Assembly: GCF_036038375.1 (NCBI RefSeq)
Contig: NZ_CP107935.1
Coordinates: 10,286,653-10,350,652 of the forward strand
DNA: 64,000 nucleotides
Source of the DNA: Streptomyces sp. NBC_00414
GTDB taxonomy: Bacteria; Actinomycetota; Actinomycetes; Streptomycetales; Streptomycetaceae
Direction: 5' to 3'
Shown here: piece by piece, positions 34,680 to 44,167 of the stretch
Layout: each line of letters opens with the position of its first letter
Position numbering within the stretch: position 1 is the stretch's first letter
Notes under the pieces: generated by a model
Database searches by the model: none
The model's input: the letters and a program-made list of their open reading frames with translations, nothing else
Told to the model about the DNA's origin: nothing
Program-made: the position numbers and the translations under genes

Positions 34680-35570
34680 TCAGCTGTCCGCGGAGTGGGC
34701 GTCGGCAAGGGCCTCGCCGAAGAGCCGTCCGGCGAGTTCCACGCAGCGCATCCGGGCAGGAGAGAAGTCGTAAGGCATCTTGGTGATCGCTGTGGCGGCA
34801 CTCATCTCTGTGCCCTCGTCCCCTTTCAGGTCGGCGTCGTAGATCTCGAAGATCTTCTCCTCGGCCGCGTCGAGACCAGCTGCCTCGATGGCCTGATTCA
34901 GGGCCATTTGGTGAGCGCATCGCTGTACGGCGAGCTCTTCGACGCGCGGGTCGTCGGGTTCGACGCCGTCGTCGAGGGCGGCCTCGGCCGCCTCAAGACG
35001 GTCCTCCTCGGCCCGCAGGTCGGGGTGGGTGGTCAGCACGATGAATGCGCTGGCCTGGATGGCGGCGCCCAGCGGCCCGAAGATCCGTTCTGTGACCAGC
35101 AGGGCGTCCAGATCGGAGGGGCGCAACGCGCCCGGGGGCAGGTGGCTGAGCCGGTCCGTGACCAGTTCGGAGAGCAGTCCCAGCGGGCTGCCCACCGCCT
35201 GCAGGCGCTGGACAGCCGCGCGCCGACGTTTGATGGTGGTTTCCTGTGCCGCCAGGGTTTCCTCCAGTCTGCTCAGGACCGACTCGATATCCGGGGCTTG
35301 GTCCAGGGCTTCGTCTCCGGCTTCGTCCCGGGCTTCGCCGAAGGCGGCCCGGATGTCGTCCAGGCTGATACCGGCATCAGCCATCTTGCGGATCCACAGC
35401 AGGCGGGTCATGTCGGCATAGCCGTAGCGGCGGCGGCCGTCTCCGCCGCGCTCGGGTTCCGGCAGCAGACCGATCTCGTGGTAGTGGCGGATGGCGCGTG
35501 GAGTGATCCCGGCGAACGCAGCGGCATCACCGATCTTGACCTGCCGGGGAGGTGTGAGGGAGGAGTACAT
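34680..35570 (-). CDS. MerR-family regulator with long C-terminal helical domain
   Basis: 296 residues from ATG 35570. The HTH is VKIGDAAAFAGITPRAIRHYH with wing GGDGRRRYGYADMTRLLWI. The remaining ~200 residues are helical and acidic (DDIRAAFGEARDEAGDEA; EDRLEAAEAALDDGVEPDD), longer than simple MerR proteins and similar to MerR regulators with an uncharacterised sensor half. A 19-bp palindrome 42 bp upstream of its start is the likely operator. No co-oriented neighbour suggests a target. Confidence 0.88.
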   Translation of the reverse strand: MYSSLTPPRQVKIGDAAAFAGITPRAIRHYHEIGLLPEPERGGDGRRRYGYADMTRLLWIRKMADAGISLDDIRAAFGEARDEAGDEALDQAPDIESVLSRLEETLAAQETTIKRRRAAVQRLQAVGSPLGLLSELVTDRLSHLPPGALRPSDLDALLVTERIFGPLGAAIQASAFIVLTTHPDLRAEEDRLEAAEAALDDGVEPDDPRVEELAVQRCAHQMALNQAIEAAGLDAAEEKIFEIYDADLKGDEGTEMSAATAITKMPYDFSPARMRCVELAGRLFGEALADAHSADS

Positions 35571-35611
35571 CGCAGACAGAGCCTTTCGTGCTGTGGTGCC
35601 CCGACCCCACC

Positions 35612-35630
35612 ACATGCCGCTACGGCATGT
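35612..35630. promoter_or_regulatory. MerR-type operator candidate
   Basis: Perfect inverted repeat ACATGCCG-CTA-CGGCATGT upstream of the merR gene; 8-bp arms and 3-bp centre, the 19-bp length typical of MerR-family operators. Confidence 0.7.
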
Positions 35631-35879
35631 GCAACAACCCCATCCAGGTGCCACCGGGGTCAGGCCCCGGCTGCCGCCGGAACCGATCAAGAACGACGAA
35701 CCATCCGGGAATGCAGAGTGACCACCGGCGGCCAGATAGCTCCCCGCCAAATGGCCGCCGCTGGGGAATTCCCACGGTTCTGATCCACTTCTTGTGGTCC
35801 GGTAACGGCGAGTGAGGGTGCTCAGTCCACGAGGAGGACTTGGCGTCGCAGGAGGTCGAATCCAGCCCGGCCGTATCCG

Positions 35880-36030
35880 TCCCTATGTGGTGAGTCTGCG
35901 GTAGCAGATGAGGGTGCAGGCGATATTGGTGAAGGCCAGGAAGTGGTCGGCTTTGCGTTCGTAGCGGCGGTGCAGGCGTCGGCATCAGGCGAGCCAGGAC
36001 ATGGTGCTGGTCCGGCCGCCAGTGCGTTGG
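35880..36030 (-). pseudogene. IS5-family transposase C-terminal remnant
   Basis: The minus strand reads RLHRRYERKADHFLAFTNIA then CTLICYRRLTT and stop, the end of an IS5-group transposase; an in-frame stop interrupts the sequence just before. Only about 50 codons remain. Confidence 0.75.
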
Positions 36031-36193
36031 ACGTTGTGCAGTCGCAGCTCGGCCTGTAGCGCCCGCGGGTCCACAGCTCCGCGTGACCCCGGCCAGGTGC
36101 GTGAAGAAGCCATGCAGTGCGGGTTCCGTGGCCTGTGACGGTGGGCGTGGGCCACGTGATGTCAAAGGGAGAAGATATTACGAAGCCCGAGAG

Positions 36194-37624
36194 CTACTGA
36201 TTGTGGTGCCACGCCCTGTATGTGGCCACCGCCGTCGGTAGCACCGGGAAGATCAGGTCGGTGCCGATGCTGTCCACCAGGCCATAGGGCTCCAGGTCGT
36301 CCCGCAGGTCCTGCTTGACCCGGGCGAGGGCGAAGACAATGCCCCGGTCGGTGAGTTCCCGGCGCAGTGCTTCCACGGCGTCCAGGGCGGTGATGTCGAC
36401 CTCGACGTTGGCCTCGGTGTTCAGGACGAACCAGCGCACAGGGCCGTTCTGTTCGTCGACCGCGGCCAACGCCCGGCGGCGGAAGTCCTCCGCGTTGGCG
36501 AAGAAGAGCGGGGAGTCGTAGCGGTAGACCAGCAGGCCGGGGACGGTACGTGCCTGCGGGTAATCGTCGACGTCGTGCATGCCGGCCACTCCGGGCACCA
36601 CGCCTTCGACCGCGTCGTGAGGTCGGGCCACCCTCGTGAGCAGTTCCGCCACCGACAGGCCGACGGCCACCAGGACGCCGTACAGGATGTCCAGGGTCAG
36701 CACTCCGGCCAGGCAGCCCAGTGACAGCAGCAGTTCGCGGCGGCGGAAGGAGGCCAGGCGCCGGAAGCCCGCCAGGTCGATCATGCGGATCGCGGCGTAG
36801 ACGACGAGCGCGCCCAGCACCGCCGTCGGGGTGTGGGAGAGCAGGGAGCTGAGGAACAGCAGTACCGCGAGGACGCCTGCGCCCGCGATCAGTGAGTACA
36901 TCTGGCTGCGGCCGCCCGCCGAGGCGGCGAGCGCGGTACGGCTCGCGCTGCTGCTCACCGGGAACCCGTGCACCACGCCCGCGCCGAGGTTGGCCGCGCC
37001 GAGGGCGAGGAACTCCTGGTCGGCGTCCAGGGTGTTCGCGTCGTGGGTGGTGAAGGCCCGCGCGGTGAGGACGACGTCGGTGTAGCCGACGAGGAGGACA
37101 CCCAGCGCGGGCAGCACCAGATGCACCAGTTCGGTCGGGTCCGGCACAGCGAGAGCGGGCAGACCTGCTGGCACGTCGCCGATCACCTCGATGCCGTGCC
37201 GGTCGTCGAGTCCTAGGACCACGACCGCCGTGGTGGCGAGCACAACGGCCAGCAGGGGGCCGGGCACTGAGCGAAGATACCGGGCGGTGACGAAGAGGAA
37301 CACGAGCACGGCGGTGGCGAGAAGCAGTGTGGTTCGATGGCTGTCCGGCAGGTTCCGGACGAAGGACCACACCTGAGGAAAGAACGCCGAGCCCGTGGTG
37401 CGCACACCGGTGAGCTTGGGCAACTGATCGACCGTCATGATGAGCGCCACGCCTGCCAGATAGCCGATGAGAACCGGCCGGGACAGCAGGTCCGCGACGA
37501 ATCCGAGCCGTGCCGCCCACGCCACCACACACAGCAGGCCCACCACGATCGCGAGCGCGGCCGTCAGCGTCGCGTACCGGGCCGGGTCCCCGTCGGCCAG
37601 CGGGCCCACCACCGTCGCCGTCAT
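36194..37624 (-). CDS. SulP-family anion transporter with STAS domain, N-terminally truncated
   Basis: 476 residues from ATG 37624. SulP membrane core (LSRPVLIGYLAGVALIMTV, ANLGAGVVHGFPVSSSASRT) and a C-terminal STAS domain (residues ~365-476). SulP proteins move sulfate, bicarbonate or related anions. Reading on past the ATG, the minus strand still encodes the conserved VGPESTTAL, preceded by an in-frame TAG at about 37654. So about 90 residues including the first membrane segments are missing, and the protein is probably inactive. Confidence 0.85.
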   Translation of the reverse strand: MTATVVGPLADGDPARYATLTAALAIVVGLLCVVAWAARLGFVADLLSRPVLIGYLAGVALIMTVDQLPKLTGVRTTGSAFFPQVWSFVRNLPDSHRTTLLLATAVLVFLFVTARYLRSVPGPLLAVVLATTAVVVLGLDDRHGIEVIGDVPAGLPALAVPDPTELVHLVLPALGVLLVGYTDVVLTARAFTTHDANTLDADQEFLALGAANLGAGVVHGFPVSSSASRTALAASAGGRSQMYSLIAGAGVLAVLLFLSSLLSHTPTAVLGALVVYAAIRMIDLAGFRRLASFRRRELLLSLGCLAGVLTLDILYGVLVAVGLSVAELLTRVARPHDAVEGVVPGVAGMHDVDDYPQARTVPGLLVYRYDSPLFFANAEDFRRRALAAVDEQNGPVRWFVLNTEANVEVDITALDAVEALRRELTDRGIVFALARVKQDLRDDLEPYGLVDSIGTDLIFPVLPTAVATYRAWHHNQ

Positions 37625-37667
37625 GAGCGCCGTCGTCGACTCCGGGCCGACCTAGAGTAGCCGGGAG

Positions 37668-38154
37668 GTGCCGACGGCCGCGATCGCGGATGTGTCCGTC
37701 CGTGTGGATCGCCCCGTGAGGTGGGCGCCGCCGTCGCTTCGGCCGCTCCTGCCGGGCGCACTATTTTCTGGATCCGCGCGGTCCGTGACTCACCTCGGCA
37801 GCGTGGACTCGGTCCTCGAAGTGATCGCTGAGTCGGGCAGGGGCGACGTCCTCGTCGTCGACAACGGAGGCAGGCGCGAGGAGAGGCGCATCGCCGATCT
37901 GTGGCTTGCGGAAGCCGCGCTCGCCGGAATCGTGCTGTGGGGCGCCCACCGGGACACCGCGCAATTGCGGCACACCGGCCTCCCGCTATTGAGTCTCGGA
38001 TCGGCCTTTTCCGGGCCGCGCTGGTACCGCCCGTAGTCCCGCCGGTACGGACCTCCACCCTGGACCCTGTTCCCGTTGCCATCGGGGACGCCGTCGTCGC
38101 CGACGACGGCGTCACATTTATCAGACCAGCGCAGGCCAACCGAGTCTTTTAGTT
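37668..38154 (+). pseudogene. RraA-family protein, frameshifted
   Basis: GTG 37668 opens a frame with GDVLVVDNGGRREERRIADL and GIVLWGAHRDTAQLRHTGLP, hallmarks of RraA/oxaloacetate-HMG aldolase-like proteins. It ends at 38036, but the C-terminal motif VAIGDAVVADDGVTFI continues in another frame to 38154. One frameshift near 38030 therefore splits the gene. It is head-to-head with the broken SulP gene. Confidence 0.75.
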
Positions 38155-38320
38155 CGCCAGCTGCATCCAACGCATCGACACGGCGTAGGGGCGACCTCGT
38201 CCACCAGGGGTGATCCCTCCGCGACCAACTTGACTTCGCCGGCTACCTCCAGCGACGCACCGCGGACCTCTTACCGACCCTTCGGCAACACCTCAACGAC
38301 CACGGCTCAGCACTGGAGAC

Positions 38321-38734
38321 ATGAGCATGAGCATCACGCCGCCCATCACCACCGATACCATCCACCACCTCGTGCCCTTCGCCCGGTACCTGGGCGTCAC
38401 CTTCTCAACGATCGAACCCGACCGCGTCGTCGCCCGCCTATCCGAGAGCGGCGACCTCGCCACGATCGGCGGCGGTGTGCACGGCGGCGCGCTGATGGCG
38501 CTTGCCGACATCAGCGCCGCCGTTGTGGCCGTCCTCGCGAGCGGTGATCCCACCGCTGCTCCCGCCACTATGCAGTCCTCGACCAACTTCCTTCGGCCCG
38601 TCCACGGCGCCGCAACGGCTGAAGCCCGTATTGCTCGCCTCGGAAGATCGACGGTCGTCGACGTGGAGCTGACCGACCCGGCTGGTGAGCTCTGCGCACT
38701 GGTGCGGCAGATCGTCACCGTCCGGCCCGGATGA
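38321..38734 (+). CDS. PaaI-family hotdog-fold thioesterase
   Basis: 137 residues. The hotdog helix and active-site region GGVHGGALMALADISAAVV and the strand SSTNFLRPVHG are typical of PaaI/YbgC-like acyl-CoA thioesterases; the catalytic Asp of HGG...AD is kept. Two closely spaced ATGs (38321 and 38327) can start it. No linked pathway genes; a general acyl-CoA hydrolase is likely. Confidence 0.88.
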   Translation: MSMSITPPITTDTIHHLVPFARYLGVTFSTIEPDRVVARLSESGDLATIGGGVHGGALMALADISAAVVAVLASGDPTAAPATMQSSTNFLRPVHGAATAEARIARLGRSTVVDVELTDPAGELCALVRQIVTVRPG

Positions 38735-38739
38735 ATCCG

Positions 38740-38880
38740 CACAGACGTCGATCATGCAAGGGGCCCTGATCCCGGACCGGGCCATGTGCAGCGGCAGCTT
38801 CACGCCACCATGGGTCGGCCCGCGCAGCTCGTCCAGTGACTCCGGCAGGCGGTGTCGGCGTACTTGCTGAAGTGGACCTG
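38740..38880 (-). pseudogene. Short remnant of a conserved Streptomyces hypothetical
   Basis: The minus strand encodes LPESLDELRGPTHGGVKLPL followed by HMARSG, a pattern I associate with small proteins placed beside mobile elements. Flanking codons do not continue the similarity. Low certainty. Confidence 0.4.
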
Positions 38881-38975
38881 GCAAGATTTCGGTAACCCCG
38901 GGGTGTGCCACCGTGCGCCGGTGACGCTCCGTCACAGGAAGCGGTACTGTCAGCGAGTGTGGTGACCTCGTACGG

Positions 38976-39505
38976 ATGCTGTCTCCGCACCTTGATGCGG
39001 TGCGGGTGGAACGAGTGTGGGTGGTGGGAGGCGTGGTCCGCATCGCTGCCTGCATCCGCGAGTTGACGGCGGTGTTGTCCGGACTGCGGTTGCGGTTCTG
39101 CGCGGGTGCACAGTCGCTATGGCCGCGCGCTGGCCGATGTCGCTGTCGGAGGACGCCCGGAGATGACCGGGCTGTCGGTGCGGCGGTTGTTCTGTGACAG
39201 CCCGGAGTGCGGCAGACGGACGTTTGCAGAGCAGGTCGAGGGGCTGACTGTGCGCTACCAGCGCCGCAGCCCGCTGCTGCAGCAGCGGGTGGAGATGGCC
39301 GGGGTGCTACTCACCGGCTGCGGCGGGGCCCGGCTCCTACACATCCTGAGAGTGCCGCTGTCGCGGACCAGCGTGCTGTTCCACTTGATGCGCCTGCCGC
39401 TGCCGCCGGCCGCGATCCCGCGGGTTCTGGGCGGGGACGACTTCGCGCTGTACGCGGACGTCTACGGGACGCTGCTGGTGGATGCCGAGACCCGGTTGCC
39501 GATCG
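38976..39505 (+). pseudogene. ISL3-family transposase N-terminal part, frameshifted
   Basis: The first frame (38976 to ~39105) gives LSPHLDAVRVERVWVVGG; a shift near 39105 moves into HSRYGRALADVAVGGRPEM, LSVRRLFCDSPECGRRTFAE and RVLGGDDFALYADVYGTLLV. This is the zinc-finger and start of the DDE domain of an ISL3 transposase. At about 39505 it fuses to the unrelated IS5 fragment. Confidence 0.8.
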
Positions 39506-40021
39506 ATCAACAGGCCGGACGAACCGGACGATCACGCCTTCGGCCGGTCCCGAGGCGGACCGACCACCAAAATCCACCTCGCCTGCGACGGCAAGGGGCG
39601 CCCGCTCGCCGTCCTGGTGACCCCAGGGCAACGCCACGACAGCATCTGCGCGCGACCTCTTCTGGAGCGCATCCATGTCCCGCGCACCGGACCGGGCCGC
39701 CCCCGCTGCAGGCCTGACCAGGTCATCGCAGACAAGGCCTACAGCTCCCGCGGGTTCCGCGCCTACCTGCGCAAACGCGGCCTCGCATGCACCATCCCGG
39801 AGAAGACCGACCAGCAGCGACACCGGCACAGTCGCGGCAGTCGCGGCGGGCGGCCACCATCGTTCGACCGGCAGGTCTACCGTCAACGCAACGTCGTCGA
39901 ACGCTGCTTCAACCGGCTCCAAGGCTTCCGCGGACTCGCCACCCGATACGACAAGACCGCCACCTCCTGCGAAGCAGCGGTCACACTCGCGTCATTCCTG
40001 CTCTGGGCAAGATCCGTTTGA
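39505..40021 (+). pseudogene. IS5-family transposase C-terminal half
   Basis: Encodes HAFGRSRGGPTTKIHLACDG, VIADKAYSSRGFRAYLRKRG, SRGGRPPSFDRQVYRQRNVV and ERCFNRLQGFRGLATRYDKT, including the DKAYSS and Glu (VVERC) parts of the DDE triad. The N-terminal half is replaced by the ISL3 piece, so the copy is dead. Confidence 0.85.
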
Positions 40022-40084
40022 AGACGGACCCTAGTGGGCCTTGGTGCGCGCACGGGGCGGCTGTTCCCCGCCGACGGACTGGTA

Positions 40085-41087
40085 TGACTGAGCGCTTCAG
40101 TTGGTCCCGTCGGCCATGGAGAGGGCTCAGCTCGCGAGGCTCTGCCCAGGGAAGCGTCCAGCGGCGCATCCGTGTCCGGAAGGTGGTTCTTTGTGCAGAC
40201 CGCGGCCTGGGAGGGCGTGCCTGGGCTGATCTGCGAGGGCTCGGGGCCAGGTGGGCCGGGCGCCCTGACGTTGGCTGTCCGCCGGCGTCGGCCTGGCGGC
40301 CGTTCGGACCGGCGGGCGGGGCAACGTCAAGCAGGGACGCCGAGCGGCGGGTGATCGAGCACGCGGGGCTTGTACTCGACCAGCTGGATGCGGCCGTCGA
40401 AGGTGCGGTGCTCGATCATCTCGAGGGCAACGTCCGGATAACCGTCGTAGATGCGTTCTTCGCCGGTGGCCCCGGTGATCACCGGGAACATCACGACCCG
40501 AAAACGGTCGACGAGTCCGGCTCGTAGCAGGGACCGGCACAGGCTGAGGCTGCCGATCGTGGTGAGGAGCCCTGAGCCACTCGACTTCATGACGCGGACC
40601 GCCTCGACAGCGTCGTCGCGGACGAGCGTGGAGTTGGCCCACGCCAGTGGCTCCTTGAGAGAGGAGGAGAACACCACCTTGGAAGCCTGCGTGAGCTCGT
40701 CGACGGACGCCTCCTCTTCAGGCCTGAACTCGTCTTGGCCATGGGGGACCTCGCCTGCGGCGAAGCCCGACATCAGGCGGTAGGTGTTCGCTCCCATCAG
40801 ATAGGCGGCCTCGGGCTGCCCGCCGAGCCATGCGAGGTACTCCGGGCCCTCAAGGCCCCAGAACCCGGGCCACCCCTCTCCCGATGCATAGCCGTCGAGG
40901 GAGGTGATGAAGTCGACGAGAAGCTCCGACATGGCGGTGTCCTTTCCTCGGGTGTCACGAGCTTGGACCGGCCGGGGGCCGCAAAGTCATCGGCCGCGCT
41001 GTGGAGTGACGAGAAAACGGTCCGGCCAACCATCACGCTCAGCCGGGCCAAGTACAACGCTCAGGGGCCAACTGAAGCGCTCAGTCA
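40085..41087. repeat. 20-bp perfect inverted repeats bounding a DHFR-like gene
   Basis: TGACTGAGCGCTTCAGTTGG at 40085-40104 recurs as its exact reverse complement at 41068-41087. The 1,003-bp interval contains the reductase gene and no transposase. It could be a transposase-free mobile cassette, or ends of a former element. I see no target duplication outside the repeats. Confidence 0.6.
40327..40932 (-). CDS. RibD C-terminal domain / dihydrofolate reductase-like protein
   Basis: 201 residues. The DHFR-fold pattern is clear: FITSLDGYASGEGWPGFWG, MGANTYRLMSGF, KVVFSSSLKEPLAWANSTLV, and SLSLCRSLLRAGLVDRFRVV. These small YyaP/YwjB-like reductases bind NADPH, but the substrate is usually unknown. 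The gene lies inside the 20-bp inverted repeats, so it may have moved as a passenger. Confidence 0.88.
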   Translation of the reverse strand: MSELLVDFITSLDGYASGEGWPGFWGLEGPEYLAWLGGQPEAAYLMGANTYRLMSGFAAGEVPHGQDEFRPEEEASVDELTQASKVVFSSSLKEPLAWANSTLVRDDAVEAVRVMKSSGSGLLTTIGSLSLCRSLLRAGLVDRFRVVMFPVITGATGEERIYDGYPDVALEMIEHRTFDGRIQLVEYKPRVLDHPPLGVPA

Positions 41088-41161
41088 CAGCTCCTGCTCC
41101 GAGGGGACCGAGCAGGCCCCGCTACTCACATGTTCGAATACGAGTTCGATAACATGTGGGT

Positions 41162-41830
41162 ATGGAACGCACCCCCTTCCTCCACGACCTCATCCAGCGT
41201 CAAGCGGCATGGGACCGTACCTACGCCGCCCTCGCCGCCACCCGCCCCACGGCCGGGACCGCGGAGCTCCGGCGGCGCCTGGTGGTGCTGTCGTCCCGCC
41301 TGTGGTGGCATCCGTTCTGGACGTCGCGGTCGGGCAGGCCGTCGGCCGCGCGTGCGCGGCTGCGCGTCCAGGCCCGTGCGGGCGGTCGTCATCCAGACGG
41401 CGGTGGGCGCGGCGGTGAAGACGGGCCGGACGATGTGGGCGGTGCCGCCTACACCGACCCGCGGGCTCCGCAGGATGTGGCCGTCACCTACACCGTCGAG
41501 GCGGTCGACACATCGGGGCAGCGTTCCGGCGTCTCCGGAGCGGTCGACGCCACGCGGCCCGTGCCGGGCACCGCGCCGAAGCCCAGCGGGTTGATGGCTC
41601 GGCGCGACGGGAACGGGGTCCTCGTCTCGTGGGACGGGCACTCCGGTGACATGGGCCAGAGCTACCGTGTCTACGCCCGGGACCCCGACCCGTACGCATG
41701 GTCCTTCCTTGCCGCCTCCTCCCCCCGCGACGGGGAGGTGCGGGTCCCGGGGGCCGGCGGGCTCTTCTACGTGGTGAGCGTCGACGGCGAAGGCAGGGAG
41801 CCGGCCCCCGTCTATGTCGGTGCCTACTGA
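41162..41830 (+). pseudogene. Hybrid remnant: small hypothetical N-terminus joined to fibronectin III-like tail
   Basis: ATG 41162 begins a small-protein pattern (FLHDLIQRQAAWDRTYAALA, then RRRLVVLSSRLWWHPFW). After a composition break the frame encodes VTYTVEAVDTSGQRSGVSG and LMARRDGNGVLVSWDGHSGD, pieces of one or two fibronectin type III-like domains from a secreted enzyme. The two parts do not belong together. Confidence 0.55.
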
Positions 41831-41842
41831 GCACCACCTGTC

Positions 41843-41980
41843 CGCAGGTGGTTCGATGCCGAGGGTTTCCAGCGGGTACGGCTGTGCGGGCAGCAGCCGC
41901 TCCCACCCGGCCCGCTGTGCGGTGATCCACGTTCCGAGGTTCTCGCCCTGGACGGCCAGCTCGCCCGCTCCGCTCCGGCG
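41843..41980 (-). pseudogene. Helicase-associated domain remnant
   Basis: The minus strand encodes GELAVQGENLGTWITAQRAG, WERLLPAQ and LETLGIEPP, the helicase-associated (HA) repeat found at the C terminus of large Streptomyces subtelomeric helicases. No helicase core remains here. Confidence 0.65.
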
Positions 41981-42297
41981 GGGAGGGTGCCGCCGGCTTT
42001 CACGTGGGCGAGGGCGAGCCGGTCGCGGCGCTGCCAGTGGCACATCTAGGTCAGGCCGGAGCGGTCTCCTTCTTTTGCTGCTTGGCCTTCATCAGGGCGG
42101 CGGGCGGGTGCTGCCGGCGTTTTCCGAGGTTGCGCAGTGGGTCGCAGTCGGCCTCGGGGTGCGTGGCGGGCGGTGCGTCGGCGGTTGCCGTGGTGAACAG
42201 CGGGACCATCACGGCCTCGGCCCGCGAGGTGCCGAGACGTACCTCGCGCCGTTCCGCCGGACGTCTTCGCAGCAGGTCGCGCATGTAGCCGAAATCG

Positions 42298-42604
42298 ATG
42301 CTCCTCACGCCCGGCCGGGCGGCGGTCTGGTCCGAGCGGACCGAGCAGATGTTCCGCGCCGCCGTCGTGGGTGCCGTCACGCGCCCTGTTCAGGCCTTCT
42401 ACGGCCTGAGCCAGGCCGGCCGCGCCATCGCGGCCGCCGCGGTGCCCCTCAAAGCGAGGAATGGCGGCTCGTCACCCAGGGGATCAAGGCCTCCGGGTTC
42501 GACGGTCCTTCCCTGACATCGAGATCCGCACCGACCCGCCCGGCACCCACGGCGGCGTTGTCCGGGTCGGCGAAGTCCTCGGCTCCCCGGTGTGGGAGAA
42601 GAAC
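42298..42604 (+). pseudogene. YaaC-like protein remnant with several frameshifts
   Basis: Three frames in succession match one protein: EQMFRAAVVGAVTRPVQAFY and GLSQAGRAIAAAA in the first, EWRLVTQGIKASGFDG in the second, PDIEIRTDPPGTHGGVVRVG and SPVWEKN in the third. This resembles actinobacterial YaaC-like proteins. The upstream part is absent. Confidence 0.6.
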
Positions 42605-42669
42605 ATCAGACGAGTTCATAGCAGCCGCCCACGTAGGGGGCAGCTCCCTGTGACGGACGCGGATCCGGG

Positions 42670-43803
42670 TCAGAGGATCCCGATGTAGACGGCCCATGCA
42701 TGCCCCACCCATGTCAGTGGCGGCAGGAAGAACGGCCCGCTGATCCCCAGCAGCAGGGCCGCCCCACCAGTCCATAGAGCGAGACTGTCGGCGGTCTTGC
42801 CGAAGTCGTCACTGTGTCCGTGAGCAAGGAACACTCCGAAGCCGAACAACAGCCCTGACAGGATCAGGGTGAGAGGGAAGACCAGGATGATGTAGGCGAT
42901 GAGCTGGGCGATGGTCAGGCCGGCGTCGCTGCGCCAGGTGACGACGAAGGAGGCGACGTCGACGTTCAAGATGACGCAGGCACTCAGGGTTGCCGACACG
43001 GTGCAGATCCGCACGGGCAGAAGGTGGCGGAAGAGAAGTCCGTCGCGTTCCCGTAGCCAGGGCGTAACCGCGTCCCGCTCCTGGGTGACTAGGCTCCCGG
43101 GCCCGTCGGAGCTCAGCCGGCTGGCCTGTTGCTGTAGTTGGGTTACCAGCACCAACAGCTCACTGACCATCTTCTGTTCGTCGTCGATCTCTTCCGTGGG
43201 CCGGGCGGCACGGGTGACGCCATCGAGTCCTTTCACCACCAGAGCGGTACTCGCCACGGAGTTTGCCAGCGCGGCCTTGCGGCCGCGGTCGCGCTCTGCC
43301 TGCAGTTCCTCCTGCACCCTGTGCAGCTGTTTGGACAGGTCGTCGATCTCCTTCTTGCTGTGTGACAGTTGTTCCTGAAGCTCTTTCACACGATAGGCAG
43401 CATCGGCGTTGATAGCAGCCTTGGCGGCTTCCAACTGCTTCTCAAGCTCTTGTATCTGCTCCTTGGCCTGCCTCAGCTGTGTCTTGGCGGAGCCGACATC
43501 TTCTGCCTTGGCCCGTAAGGCGTGTACCGGTGCGGTTTCTCCGACGCGCTCGGCCACTGCGCCGTCCGTGACGATGGCCCTGAACGCCAGCAGTGCGTCA
43601 ACGAACTCGGCCGGAGCGATGCGCTCGCCCGACAGGTACTTGCTCACCGTCGACTCGGCGACGTGACTGAAGCGCGCCAGTTTTTTTTGGGTCGCCCCGC
43701 GCTGCCTGGCGGGAGCCCACGCCTCTTGTAGCGCGGCGGCGTAGTCACGGATCGGACCGCTGCTGGCCCGCTGGTGGAAAACCAGTTCTCGGCCGCTTTC
43801 CAC
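42670..43803 (-). CDS. XRE-type HTH, coiled-coil and membrane-anchored protein
   Basis: 377 residues from GTG 43803 with AGGGGG 8 nt upstream. Domains in order: HTH (residues ~15-65; GATQKKLARFSHVAESTVSK, YLSGERIAP), a coiled coil of about 120 residues (TQLRQAKEQIQELEKQLEAA and LSHSKKEIDDLSKQLHRVQE), then four hydrophobic segments at the C terminus (~255-375). Streptomyces arms carry many such proteins of unknown role. The combination suggests a membrane-tethered DNA-binding protein. A perfect hairpin lies upstream. Confidence 0.85.
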   Translation of the reverse strand: MESGRELVFHQRASSGPIRDYAAALQEAWAPARQRGATQKKLARFSHVAESTVSKYLSGERIAPAEFVDALLAFRAIVTDGAVAERVGETAPVHALRAKAEDVGSAKTQLRQAKEQIQELEKQLEAAKAAINADAAYRVKELQEQLSHSKKEIDDLSKQLHRVQEELQAERDRGRKAALANSVASTALVVKGLDGVTRAARPTEEIDDEQKMVSELLVLVTQLQQQASRLSSDGPGSLVTQERDAVTPWLRERDGLLFRHLLPVRICTVSATLSACVILNVDVASFVVTWRSDAGLTIAQLIAYIILVFPLTLILSGLLFGFGVFLAHGHSDDFGKTADSLALWTGGAALLLGISGPFFLPPLTWVGHAWAVYIGIL

Positions 43804-43915
43804 ACGTCGTCCCCCTGAGGAGCTGAGCGACCTTGCCCCGTCATGCGGCAGGCCATGGAAGGTTAATTGTCCAACTTCGCGACGTAAGTCGAAAAGCCCC
43901 CTGCATGACACCTTC

Positions 43916-43943
43916 GGAAAGACCCGCCTCACCGGGTCTTTCC
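43916..43943. terminator. Hairpin in the divergent gap
   Basis: A perfect 11-bp stem (43916-43926 with 43933-43943) and 6-nt loop between the divergently arranged XRE gene and the small gene at 44012; terminator or RNA element. Confidence 0.55.
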
Positions 43944-44011
43944 GTTCCCGACAGAGACCCTGCGGCGGAAGCTTGCGAACAACTCGTCCAGACGGCAGAC
44001 AGGAGCACACC

Positions 44012-44167
44012 ATGAAGCACCTTCCTCGCCCCCTGGCCCCCGCTCCCCTCATCGAGATACGCGTTGGGTCCCTCTACCTGACCCTCCAGCGGTTTCCCAT
44101 CCGCTTTGCCACCTTCCTGGCCACCCTTGCCGGATCGACGGGGGTAACACTGTTTATCCACCGCTGA
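44012..44167 (+). CDS. Small basic hydrophobic protein
   Basis: 51 residues from ATG 44012 behind AGGAGC. Sequence LIEIRVGSLYLTLQRFPIRF then ATFLATLAGSTGVTLFI suggests a beta-rich N terminus and one membrane segment. Similar short proteins occur near plasmid-type genes in Streptomyces. Function unknown. Confidence 0.6.
   Translation: MKHLPRPLAPAPLIEIRVGSLYLTLQRFPIRFATFLATLAGSTGVTLFIHR

Noticed and set aside
43905..44015. 36-residue ORF overlapping the start of the gene at 44012
   Set aside because: It is crossed by a perfect 11-bp hairpin and lacks a ribosome binding site.
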